Source: Faeciplasma sp900553675 (GTDB lineage: Bacteria > Bacillota > Clostridia > Oscillospirales > Ruminococcaceae). Taken from it: a DNA stretch of 64,000 bases. The stretch covers positions 10,930 to 74,929 of the forward strand of contig CAUAFG010000015.1 in the NCBI GenBank assembly GCA_958428235.1. The letters are read 5' to 3'. The position numbers and the translations under genes were made by a program. Below, one piece after another: positions 50,760 to 59,078 of the stretch. Each line of letters opens with the position of its first letter. Position 1 is the first letter of the stretch. Below the pieces are notes generated by a model. It was not told the DNA's origin and did no database searches. It worked only from the letters and a program-made list of their open reading frames with translations.

Positions 50760-52118
50760 TTAAACCTCCTTAATTTTTTCGAGCAGAATATTTTCAAGCT
50801 GCGGCAAGCCTGTATGCAAATAGGCTTGATATAGCTTATCATATGGAACCTCGCTTAGCTTATAGCCAAGGTAATGAAATGACGGATATACCGGCGCGAT
50901 ATAGCATCCGCTCAGATCATACTCAGAATCTTCATATTTTGCATAGAATGCAAGAAGCTCTTTAATATCATTTCTGCTCAGCTCATTACCGGCAAGCGCT
51001 TGCTTAAACAAAAGTCCCGCCTTGGCTGATATGGGACAAACCACAGGCTCTTGAAATCCGATATCCTTCAAATAAGCTGTAACATCGCTCATAATTTGTG
51101 TGATAGAATCGTCCTCGAAATCGCAGGTATCCATCATGTTTATCACAAAAACAATTTTCTTGTAATCCGCATTTTCACAAATGAATTTCAGATGAGAATA
51201 GTCATCATCTGAACCGTAGCATTCAACAGGTATAACGTAAACGATAATATCATGATGACGTTTGGTAAGCTCATCTCTGGTAACAATTTTATGTTCGGGG
51301 TTCTGAGATGAGTTGACACCGGGCGTATCATAAAATACAACCCGATTATTGTTGAGAGCGGATTCAAAATATCCTACAACAGCACACGGCGACTCTCTTT
51401 GCTTTGTATAGCTTTTGACTGCCTCAGCAGTTATGTTTGTAATCGTTTCATCCTTTGCAATAACGTTGAAGCACGGATGATATACCGGCTCGGAATGGAA
51501 CTGCATTACTGCTGCCGTGCAGGCGGTTTTTCTTGCGTATGAAAGCTCTTGCCCGATAAGTGCGTTTATAAGCGTAGACTTTCCGGCACTCATTGTTGCG
51601 GTGAAGGCTATGCTCTTCTTGGAAGTTCGCATATATCTCCTCATTCTGCACCAAGCGTCGAATTGCTCTTTGCTTATAAGATATTCATCAATCAGTGAAG
51701 CGTCTTCATTGAACATCATGTTGAACAGCTCGTTTATTCTTCTATGATATCTGCGATGAACAGATAATTTAAGTTCTGCACATATTTTCGTTGCGAGCTG
51801 CTTGTTTGATATGGCAAAAAGGTAAATGCAGTCGAACAGGAAGACGTATCTGAAGGAAAACAGTCGGAACGGAGTGAACCAAGGCTTAAGAATATCCTTA
51901 GCAGATTCGGCGACATCAATTTGGTAGCTTTCATCTTTGCCGATAAAATCATTTGCAAACCTGCGCAGACGCTCCTTTGCAGGTTTATTACTGCGGCAGA
52001 ATTTTATTCGGTAATGTTCAAGCAGGCAGATATATTTGATTTTCTCGTCCATGCGCTCATTACTCAGCGGATGGTTTAATAGCGGGTAGGTTATTGCATA
52101 GCTGTCTATACAGTTCAT
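50760..52118 (-). CDS. Dynamin-like GTPase (small)
   Basis: 452 residues. It shares the P-loop TATMSAGKSTLINALIGQ (about 178-195) with the larger neighbour, plus KTACTAAVMQF, FYDTPGVNSSQN and FVINMMDTCD. It has a helical N-terminal region and a short C-terminus with no obvious membrane segment. Paired bacterial dynamins (for example LeoB/LeoC or the Campylobacter pair) act as mixed assemblies. It is the first gene of the six-gene operon; AAAGGAGG lies just before the ATG and just after a terminator-like hairpin. Confidence 0.87.
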   Translation of the reverse strand: MNCIDSYAITYPLLNHPLSNERMDEKIKYICLLEHYRIKFCRSNKPAKERLRRFANDFIGKDESYQIDVAESAKDILKPWFTPFRLFSFRYVFLFDCIYLFAISNKQLATKICAELKLSVHRRYHRRINELFNMMFNEDASLIDEYLISKEQFDAWCRMRRYMRTSKKSIAFTATMSAGKSTLINALIGQELSYARKTACTAAVMQFHSEPVYHPCFNVIAKDETITNITAEAVKSYTKQRESPCAVVGYFESALNNNRVVFYDTPGVNSSQNPEHKIVTRDELTKRHHDIIVYVIPVECYGSDDDYSHLKFICENADYKKIVFVINMMDTCDFEDDSITQIMSDVTAYLKDIGFQEPVVCPISAKAGLLFKQALAGNELSRNDIKELLAFYAKYEDSEYDLSGCYIAPVYPSFHYLGYKLSEVPYDKLYQAYLHTGLPQLENILLEKIKEV

Positions 52119-52148
52119 TGATTAATCTTATCCTCCTTTAAAAGCAAA

Positions 52149-52246
52149 AAACTATAGCAGCGGTTCTTAACTGCTATAGTTTGTATAAACCGCTCGATTT
52201 TTTCATGTGGCAGCGATTGCTGTAAGCGGTATTACCCGCTTACAGC
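52149..52246 (-). promoter_or_regulatory. Leader with terminator/antiterminator structure before the dynamin operon
   Basis: Reading the minus strand: a first hairpin (GCTGTAAGCGG / CCGCTTACAGC, 52246-52219), then AGCGGTT (52194-52188), then a 12-pair hairpin (AAACTATAGCAG / CTGCTATAGTTT, 52182-52149) followed by TTTTGCTTTT. The ribosome site begins right after the T run, leaving no room for another promoter. AGCGGTT can also pair with AACCGCT (52165-52159), which cannot form together with the terminator. Confidence 0.55.
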
Positions 52247-52281
52247 CCACTACAAAAGATTGGATTATTACTAATTTTATA

Positions 52282-52310
52282 ATAATACTTAAGCGCTGTA
52301 TTCACTCCAA
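52282..52310 (-). promoter_or_regulatory. Candidate promoter of the dynamin operon
   Basis: Minus-strand TTGGAG, 17 bases, TATTAT, at the very end of the WYL gene. It would give a leader of about 155 bases before the first dynamin gene. Confidence 0.4.
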
Positions 52311-53252
52311 CACCTTAACCATATCCCCCTGACTCCTCAGCCACATATCAATTCCTTCCTCTCCCAGCGTTTCAACGCTAACGGTATAAACTCCGTTTTC
52401 CTCCGAGAGTACCTTGGCTGTAGGAAGTCTGTCAAAAACAGCGTCTATATCTCTGCCGCTGTATGTGAATCTGACCCTGTTAAGCTTGCCGCTGTACATA
52501 TATTGTACAAGCTTGCGGAACTTTCCTTCCTCAAACCTATCGCTATAAGGAAGGCTAAAGGTTTCATCAAGTACCTTTAAATTCTTTATCCTGTCTATCC
52601 TGTAAGTCGTGGGAGACGAATCGTTGACAACCTTGAAATCCTTGCGGACATTCTCATCATCGATAATGGCGGCAAGATAGAAATAGTACTCCGAAAACAT
52701 TATCGCCGCAGGAATTATCTTTCTTTTTACGACCTTCCTGTCCGATATCCTTTCATAGGTTATCTCTATGTACCTACGTTTTTTAATGGCACCCGCCAAT
52801 GTCCAGATGCTTTCAATAAGCTTTTGGTTATGCCTTGGCTGGGTGTAATAGTGGAACTCATTGTTTATAAGCTCTCTGACCTGCTTGCGCTCGGAATCTG
52901 TGGTGCAAAGGGCAATAAGCTTATCTATAATGCCCTTCATTTCCTCTTGGGTGAACGCTCGGCTATCCAAAAGGATTTTGCATACAGCCAGTATTTCACC
53001 GCTTGATAGCAGAGTCTCGCTCTTTTTCTCAAGCCGATAGCCCTTTTTTGACCTGTCATACTCAACCTTGCTGTCGTGTCCTACCGTAACGTTACCGAAA
53101 TACGAGCGTATATCATCAATATCTCTTTGTATGCTTCTCTCATTCACGTTGTAATTTGCAGCTTCTTCCGGCTTTTTTACGAGAGAGCCGTTCAACAGCT
53201 TGGTGTAGATGCCAAGAACCCTTGATATCTTACCCTGACCGCTTTTATCCAT
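52302..53252 (-). CDS. WYL-domain transcriptional regulator
   Basis: 316 residues. An N-terminal winged helix (NYNVNERSIQRDIDDIRSYF) is followed by a WYL domain (about 150-225, RRYIEITYERIS, IIPAAIMFSEYYFYLAAII) and a WCX-like C-terminus. WYL regulators sense nucleotides or nucleic acid and control anti-phage systems such as BREX and CBASS (BrxR, CapW). It lies directly upstream of the dynamin operon in the same direction, which suggests it controls that operon. Confidence 0.85.
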   Translation of the reverse strand: MDKSGQGKISRVLGIYTKLLNGSLVKKPEEAANYNVNERSIQRDIDDIRSYFGNVTVGHDSKVEYDRSKKGYRLEKKSETLLSSGEILAVCKILLDSRAFTQEEMKGIIDKLIALCTTDSERKQVRELINNEFHYYTQPRHNQKLIESIWTLAGAIKKRRYIEITYERISDRKVVKRKIIPAAIMFSEYYFYLAAIIDDENVRKDFKVVNDSSPTTYRIDRIKNLKVLDETFSLPYSDRFEEGKFRKLVQYMYSGKLNRVRFTYSGRDIDAVFDRLPTAKVLSEENGVYTVSVETLGEEGIDMWLRSQGDMVKVLE

Positions 53253-53340
53253 TCGACCACCCCATCCTTACTTATTTCAGTCATCATACAGTGATTTCTG
53301 CCAGATTATTGATTTAATTCAGACTAAAATTTGTAATTAT

Positions 53341-53373
53341 ATTATACAGAGCTACAGTGACATAAAGTGTCAA
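53341..53373 (-). promoter_or_regulatory. WYL gene promoter region with palindrome
   Basis: TATAAT (minus, 53346-53341) with the palindrome TGACA-TAAAG-TGTCA (53358-53372) lying where the -35 should be. This may be the binding site of the WYL protein. No consensus -35 at 17 bases. Confidence 0.35.
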
Positions 53374-53378
53374 TGTAA

Positions 53379-53411
53379 GCAAAAAGTCGACAAATACTTG
53401 TGACTTTTTGC
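53379..53411. repeat. Near-palindromic hairpin in the WYL/kinase intergenic region
   Basis: GCAAAAAGTC / GACTTTTTGC, 10 perfect pairs, with ACAA/TTGT pairing again inside the loop. It may be an operator or a terminator. Confidence 0.5.
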
Positions 53412-53481
53412 ATTTTACTTAGTATGAACACAGTGTAGCATATGACCGGGCGGCAGCTGTAATCCTGATTTTACCGACAAA

Positions 53482-53514
53482 AACGCCCTCCGCACTGAAA
53501 ATGCGGAAGGCGTT
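53482..53514 (-). terminator. Terminator of the kinase operon
   Basis: AACGCCCTCCGCA / TGCGGAAGGCGTT, 13 pairs with one mismatch, loop of 7; on the minus strand TTTTTGTC follows. Confidence 0.7.
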
Positions 53515-53553
53515 GGTTAAATGTATCAATACATCTGATTCAATCCGGTTGTC

Positions 53554-54747
53554 TCAATCCCCCTCGCGGGACATCTCCCAAACATCTGAATAGGTGCAAA
53601 GAGGATCCTCCGAGAGCATACACATCATCACAAAGCATTCATATGTATTCGAGATTATCAGCTCGCCCATGGAGCATTCGTTGAGGATGGCGTTTATGGA
53701 ATCGGTAAATGCAAGAAATCTCTGCTTGGGGTCGGGGTATTCGTCGAGCTTTTGAGAGTAGATGAAAAATTCAAGGGTGATAAGGTCGAATCTGTCGACA
53801 TCGCAGTTGCCGTTCAGAATTTCAGAGATGTGCTGGCGGCTGAACCTTCTGTCGCTGAAGCCTGCGGTGTGCTCCGAAAGACTGAGCTTTGTAAGGTTGC
53901 CGTTTTTGTCCCTTGGGACGGTCGAGCAGAGCATTCTTTCAACGTCTCCGGCGGTGATATCTTCCGCTGTATAGGCTTTCCCATTTTCGTTGCTCCAGTC
54001 GCTATTGTAGATATCGGCAATTACTTTCTTAGTCTCGGAGTAAAGCTTATCAAAATAATCTCTTGCGGTGACGCTGAACAGCGATTGATTGTCGGCGCTT
54101 TTCATTTTGCTGAGCTGAGCCATAAGAGAATCATCGTCGTTTATGTGGGAGTACAGATTGCGAATCGAGACGGTTCGTTCGCCAAAGATATCCTCGCGGA
54201 GCATTTCATCCGGCTTTAAGCTTTCAAACTGTTCAAGCAGCTGCGCGCATTTGGGATATCCCAAACGGTTGCGTATGCAATACCAGTAGATTAGCTCAAA
54301 TGGGTCCTTGGGATTTATGTCCCGCTCGCGGAGAACCTTTATAAGAAAGTAGGAAACATCCTCCTCGCTCATGCCAAGACCGAAGGCGAGCAGAAATACC
54401 ACCTTTCTTTTAACCGTGTCCTGAGTGAGCCAGTTTTTTGTGAGCGCGCTCAGCTTGGCTGTGGTCGGCGTAAACGAAGCTGGGGTGCTGTTGTCGGCGA
54501 ACGATTCTATTATTATCTGGCGGTAAACGTTCAGCGGGATATCCCGCCAGTCGCCCTCAAGCTCTGCCCGGCGGCAGATGTATCTTTTAAGATAATCCCC
54601 AAAGGAGCGCTTGACAAGCCCGCTTTTAAGAGCCTCGAATATAAGCTCGGCGTCGTTATCTCCAAAAAACTCGTGATTCACCGTTTTATCAAATACTGCT
54701 TTGTCGTCGACTGTGAAATTCAGTCCATCATTATTTCTTTCGGACAT
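53554..54747 (-). CDS. Protein of unknown function paired with the Ser/Thr kinase
   Basis: 397 residues, soluble, mostly helical, no signal peptide. Segments such as TVKRKVVFLLAFGLGMSEEDVSYFLIK and PFELIYWYCIRNRLGYPKCAQLL recall HTH-like helical repeats; read here in part as LLAFGLGMSEEDV and YWYCIRNRLGYP. I do not recognise the family. It follows the kinase gene by 12 bases, so it may be a kinase substrate or regulator. Confidence 0.65.
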   Translation of the reverse strand: MSERNNDGLNFTVDDKAVFDKTVNHEFFGDNDAELIFEALKSGLVKRSFGDYLKRYICRRAELEGDWRDIPLNVYRQIIIESFADNSTPASFTPTTAKLSALTKNWLTQDTVKRKVVFLLAFGLGMSEEDVSYFLIKVLRERDINPKDPFELIYWYCIRNRLGYPKCAQLLEQFESLKPDEMLREDIFGERTVSIRNLYSHINDDDSLMAQLSKMKSADNQSLFSVTARDYFDKLYSETKKVIADIYNSDWSNENGKAYTAEDITAGDVERMLCSTVPRDKNGNLTKLSLSEHTAGFSDRRFSRQHISEILNGNCDVDRFDLITLEFFIYSQKLDEYPDPKQRFLAFTDSINAILNECSMGELIISNTYECFVMMCMLSEDPLCTYSDVWEMSREGD

Positions 54748-54759
54748 AATTTTTCCTAT

Positions 54760-57231
54760 CTATTTTGAAACAAATTTATAGCCCTTTTGGTGTGCAAGTT
54801 CTTCTGCGGCTGTGCCGGGTTCGCCGTAAACCGTGATGTTGTTTACATCGGAAAATGCACTTGGGAAGATATAATTAACCGTTGACGGAATGGTTATTTC
54901 TTTGAACTGCGATCTGTACAAAGCGTCATCTCCGATTGTTGTAACCGTATCCGGCACGGTATAGCTTTTATCGGTCTTGCCCTCGGGATATCTAAGCAGA
55001 GTTTTTACTTCTTTATCATAAAGTACGCCGTCTATGCTGCAGTAGTATTTGTTGTTTTTATCAACGTTTATCTGCGAAAGCTGCATAGACGAACGACAAA
55101 AGCGAATGTCTATAGATGTGACACTTGCAGGTATATCCAACCTGCGTATAGAGCTGCATCCGAAAGAAAAGCTTCCGATTTGCTCAAGACCATCGGGCAG
55201 TTCAACCTCGTTCAGGTTATGGCACTGGCTGAACACCTCGTCATCTATTATCTTGACGGTTTTCGGGACGGTGTACTTTGTATTCCCGTTCATATTCGTA
55301 TACTGCAAAAGCCTTGTCATATCCTTTGTGAAAAGCGCGCCGTAATCATCTGTTACGAAGTATTTATTATCCTTATCAACTTTAATATCGAAAAGGACGT
55401 GTGCATCCGGCATACCGAAATTTCCGCTTATATCTTTAACGGTTGAAGATATATTATATTCCATGACGTTATTATAATCCCGGAAGGACATATCACCGAC
55501 ATATGTAACCCCTTCGCCGATAACTATTTTCGATACCCTTTTGCCGATATCATGCCATGGAGCATAATTGAAATAGCTGTAATCAGGCATTTCCCCGCTT
55601 CCGCCGATATACAGCGTTCCGCTGTCGTAGCTCCAATTTATGTCGTATCCCGGAATACTATGGACCTCTGCGGAGGTCGGAGCGGAATCCGGCGATGAGG
55701 TCTTCTTCGGCGGAGCAACAGTATTATAATCCGGCTCGGTGCTTAAGGCTGTTGACTTCTTTGTCGTGGGTATTGTCTTTGGCTCGGTTTTCTTCTGTGA
55801 TGTCGTTGTGGGCTTTGCTGTAGTCACCTTGGGAGTTGTTGTCGTCGGCGGCGTGGTTTTGGGCTTTGTCGTAGTCACCTTGGGAGTTGTTGCCGGTGGC
55901 GTAGTTTTGGGTGCAGCAGTTGTTGTGGGCTGCGGCGACGTTGCGGGTGCTGCCGCTGTCGGCGAAGAGCTTTCCGACGGCTTTACGGCTGATTCAGCTG
56001 TCGGCGGCTGTGTCCCTACAGTCGGCGGTGAGGTTACCGTATCGGGAGCTATAGTTACATTTGCATCCGCCGAAGCGGGCGGGGTTTGCTCCTGTTCGGT
56101 ATCGGAAGTGTCCTGCGGCTTAAGGGGCGTAACATCAGAGTTTGGCACGGCTGCGATGTTACTGCGGGCATCTCTGGCTGCGTTTCTTGCGTATCCCAAA
56201 GAATATCCTACAATCATAACGCTCAAAAACGCCGCAGCAAGTCCTGCTATCAGCGGTGCTTTGCAAGTCTTTTTGGGCTTGTGTTCAGCGGGAGGCACTT
56301 CCCTGCCCTCGTCTGGCTTTATGAGCTTTTGCAGAGCCTTTTTCATCTCGGATGCCGTTGCGAATCTATCCTTGGGGTCGAATGCGCAGGCTTTGAGGAT
56401 GATTTCTGCCATTTCGGGGCTTGCCTGGCGCGGTGGGGTTAGCTTCTCGCCGCTGATTCTCTTCATAAATGCGGTCTGGCGCTCTGAGGGGCTTAAAAGC
56501 TGCTTTTCGGAATCCAGAAAAGGCAGACGGTTTTTATTGAGGAGGCGGTAAAGGACTATTCCAAGCGAGTATATATCCGCGCGGGAATCATACTTTGTGC
56601 TCATATAGATTTCTGGAGCCATATAGTAAGGCGTGCCGACGCACTGGGTCATGCTCAGCGAATACTCGGACAAAACCCTTGCCGCTCCGAAATCTCCAAG
56701 CTTATAGTTGCCGTATTCGTTTACAAATACGTTTTCCGGCTTGATATCGCGGTGGACTATATTCTTTTTGCTCAGCACCTCGATTGCCGAGCAAATATCT
56801 ATTCCAAGCTGAGCCGCCTGCTCTTCGGTGGGGGTCTTATTGAAGAAATACTCGTTTACGGGAGTAAGCAGCTCCATCCTTATGAATATGTCCCAGCTGA
56901 CTGTGTCCTTAGCTTCGTAGACCTTATAATCCTCGATTCTGACTATATTCGGGCAGTTTTTGAAAGAGTCCATGGTTCGTATCTCGTTAAGGAAGCCATC
57001 GACTATCTCTTTAAAATATGTTCTGGAGCTGTCGCGGTCGATACCGTCGTTTTTGCAGAGCATATCTGCCTCGGCTGGATCGGCTGGCACGGTTATGACC
57101 TTTATCGCCGAGTAGGAGGTGTATTTGCCATCACTTTTTGAAGCCTTAAAAACTCTGCCGTACTGACCGTTGCCGAGCGGGCGTTCTATCGACCATTCCT
57201 GCCACACCTTGGAAATGTTTTTCTCCGACAT
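54760..57231 (-). CDS. Membrane Ser/Thr protein kinase with outside leucine-rich repeats
   Basis: 823 residues. The kinase domain (about 10-285) is complete: GNGQYGRVFKAS, Lys in SAIKVI, HRDIKPENVFV, DFGAARV and GTPYYMAPEIY. One membrane segment (about 328-347, GLAAAFLSVMIVGYSLGYA) leads to a 150-residue Thr/Pro/Ser-rich stalk and then five or so BspA-type (LRR_5) repeats (about 530-820, for example LNEVELPDGLEQIGSFSF). The usual PASTA repeats are missing. The outside repeats may bind a ligand or partner and control the kinase. GGGGAG precedes the ATG. Confidence 0.9.
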   Translation of the reverse strand: MSEKNISKVWQEWSIERPLGNGQYGRVFKASKSDGKYTSYSAIKVITVPADPAEADMLCKNDGIDRDSSRTYFKEIVDGFLNEIRTMDSFKNCPNIVRIEDYKVYEAKDTVSWDIFIRMELLTPVNEYFFNKTPTEEQAAQLGIDICSAIEVLSKKNIVHRDIKPENVFVNEYGNYKLGDFGAARVLSEYSLSMTQCVGTPYYMAPEIYMSTKYDSRADIYSLGIVLYRLLNKNRLPFLDSEKQLLSPSERQTAFMKRISGEKLTPPRQASPEMAEIILKACAFDPKDRFATASEMKKALQKLIKPDEGREVPPAEHKPKKTCKAPLIAGLAAAFLSVMIVGYSLGYARNAARDARSNIAAVPNSDVTPLKPQDTSDTEQEQTPPASADANVTIAPDTVTSPPTVGTQPPTAESAVKPSESSSPTAAAPATSPQPTTTAAPKTTPPATTPKVTTTKPKTTPPTTTTPKVTTAKPTTTSQKKTEPKTIPTTKKSTALSTEPDYNTVAPPKKTSSPDSAPTSAEVHSIPGYDINWSYDSGTLYIGGSGEMPDYSYFNYAPWHDIGKRVSKIVIGEGVTYVGDMSFRDYNNVMEYNISSTVKDISGNFGMPDAHVLFDIKVDKDNKYFVTDDYGALFTKDMTRLLQYTNMNGNTKYTVPKTVKIIDDEVFSQCHNLNEVELPDGLEQIGSFSFGCSSIRRLDIPASVTSIDIRFCRSSMQLSQINVDKNNKYYCSIDGVLYDKEVKTLLRYPEGKTDKSYTVPDTVTTIGDDALYRSQFKEITIPSTVNYIFPSAFSDVNNITVYGEPGTAAEELAHQKGYKFVSK

Positions 57232-57570
57232 TTATTCTCCCCTCTGAATGTTTTCGGTGACGATTTATTGTAGCATATTGGGTTTGAGCGGGTGTAATCT
57301 GGGTTTTACCGTGATTGTTTATCGGATTTAGTATAGCATATTTTTTGGGGGATTTCAATGGTGGGGTGGATGTTTGGAAGATTTGTGGGGATATGTGTTA
57401 TAGATGAGGAAAAAATTTGCCTGCCGGATGGGTGGGGTCGGCAGGCTGGGAGAGTGTATCATTTTATTTCTTTTTATCGGATTTTAAAGCGGCTCACCCT
57501 GAATCGCTTTTCTCATATTCCAAAATAAACATATTACTGATGCGACAGCCTTGACTGCTTTGATATCCTG
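57232..57570. other. Intergenic region between HNH gene and kinase operon
   Basis: No gene supported. G-rich on the plus strand around 57350-57400. It holds a terminator (57419-57446) and presumably the kinase promoter; I see no clear consensus for the latter. Confidence 0.3.
57419..57446 (-). terminator. Terminator of the HNH endonuclease gene
   Basis: GCCTGCCG / CGGCAGGC, 8 perfect pairs, 12-base loop, followed on the minus strand by AAATTTTTTCC. Confidence 0.65.
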
Positions 57571-58635
57571 TCATGTAGCTGATGCAATGATCTCTTTCAA
57601 TTTCTCTATGTCTTCAGCCCTATCCAAAATATGCATCCGCCTATGACAATTTGGACAAAGCGCAACAGTATTTGCAGTGCTGTCTTCACCACCACGCGAT
57701 AGCCAAATCACATGGTGCACCTCAAGATATGGAGTGCCTTTTATATCTATAAATGGAGCTGGTTGATTACAAAGCTGGCAGATGCCTTTCGCGCGCTTTC
57801 TGGTCTCTTTTACAATTTCACCGCTCCTAACGGATGTGCTTGAAGTTGTAATTCGACAACCACCTGAACCAGAAAATGTGCCTTGTATATAATCCTCTGC
57901 TGTTTGCTCAATTTGAACGCTCTTTTCGGCATCGGGTACCCAGTTTATAAATCTATCATCCTGAATAACCCACACAAAAGAGTGCGCATCTATTAACCTT
58001 GGTGTCCCTTGCATTGGTAGCATATCTTCCATTACAGTGCGGATTTCTTTTATGATCCCAATGAATCCCTGATAATTCTCCCAGCCACACCGAAACGAAG
58101 TAGTGTAGTCTATTTCCAAAATTGAAAAGCCTTTATCAAAATGACCCGTGCTAATTGGAAGGAAACGAGTATCATCTTTAATAAAGAAAAGAAACGCAAT
58201 CGTATCATATTTCGCTCCGAATACTTCGACAGCGTTTTCAAAAGCCGTAGCCTCATCGCATATAGGATTTCGATAGATATTATACAAAGCCCTCTCGGCT
58301 TCCGGACGGTATTTTGAATTATTCGGATCAAGACGATTCTTAAAATCAATTTGCTGATTCTTGTTTATAAGATTACCTGACTTATTTATTGCTCCACGTG
58401 CACAGTCTGCAATTTTGCCAGTACCGATCCACGACTCGTTCCAGCTATTGAATTTCAGTTCCTTGCGGGCTTCCTCTGCTATGCGTGATTTGTAATCCTC
58501 CTCGCGTCCGAGAAACCCTGTACTATCACGAAAGCTGATATCCCCTGGTCGCCCATCCATTTGTTGCACAAATGAAATAAAACGAGATAGTTGCTCTACC
58601 AGTTCTGCCATGTTTTTAACATATATATTACTCAT
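57571..58635 (-). CDS. HNH endonuclease with unknown N-terminal domain
   Basis: 354 residues. The C-terminal 85 residues form an HNH domain: CQLCNQPAPF, then YLEVHHVIWLSRGGEDS, NTVALCPNCHRRMH, with two CxxC zinc pairs and the HH/N/H catalytic set. The first 250 residues (for example FLPISTGHFDKGFSILEIDY and AFLFFIKDDTRF) form a domain I cannot name. HNH proteins of this layout act in restriction or defence. AAGGGG lies before the ATG. No methyltransferase gene is beside it. Confidence 0.8.
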   Translation of the reverse strand: MSNIYVKNMAELVEQLSRFISFVQQMDGRPGDISFRDSTGFLGREEDYKSRIAEEARKELKFNSWNESWIGTGKIADCARGAINKSGNLINKNQQIDFKNRLDPNNSKYRPEAERALYNIYRNPICDEATAFENAVEVFGAKYDTIAFLFFIKDDTRFLPISTGHFDKGFSILEIDYTTSFRCGWENYQGFIGIIKEIRTVMEDMLPMQGTPRLIDAHSFVWVIQDDRFINWVPDAEKSVQIEQTAEDYIQGTFSGSGGCRITTSSTSVRSGEIVKETRKRAKGICQLCNQPAPFIDIKGTPYLEVHHVIWLSRGGEDSTANTVALCPNCHRRMHILDRAEDIEKLKEIIASAT

Positions 58636-58848
58636 ATACGCACGACCCCTTATCTATTCTCGATAGATCTTGTTTCCGACATAGCCTAGTTATTTATCAA
58701 AAGCAGCTTCGCATGAAAAATAGCTTATCCGTGGCATTATCCTGAAGGTGATAGCTCTCCATATCATCCATGCACGAAGATAGTGCACTGCCCATGCAGA
58801 AGATGAGGTCGACACATCCGGCTTTACTTCCTTTGGCATCTAAGTACC

Positions 58849-59061
58849 TTACTTCTTAGGGTTGACTTTACCACCAGATAATATTACAACAACGATGCTC
58901 GCTGCCGCAGCAGCACAAGCACCTGTGCCCTTAAAAACTTTTTTAACCGTCTGTGCGTGTTTATTTCGGCATGCCTCACAATATCTATGCTTATAGTCTT
59001 CTGGCAGCACCTTCTGGCATTTCTTGTTCTTACAAACTCTTACTTCGGATTCGTTCTTCAT
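58849..59061 (-). CDS. Small zinc-ribbon membrane protein
   Basis: 70 residues. Four Cys (VCKNKKCQKVLP and YCEACRNKH) form a zinc ribbon, followed by one hydrophobic segment (about 48-62, ACAAAAASIVVVIL). Function unknown. GGGAGG precedes the ATG. It lies 17 bases after the 333-residue gene, so the two are one operon. The region 58636-58848 shows no gene. Confidence 0.65.
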   Translation of the reverse strand: MKNESEVRVCKNKKCQKVLPEDYKHRYCEACRNKHAQTVKKVFKGTGACAAAAASIVVVILSGGKVNPKK

Positions 59062-59078
59062 TTAATCTTCCTCCCACA

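Noticed and set aside
55739..56551. Long plus-strand frame of 270 codons rich in Val and Gly
   Set aside because: It is the antisense of the Thr/Pro-rich stalk of the Ser/Thr kinase; repetitive codons create an open frame by chance. No ribosome site.
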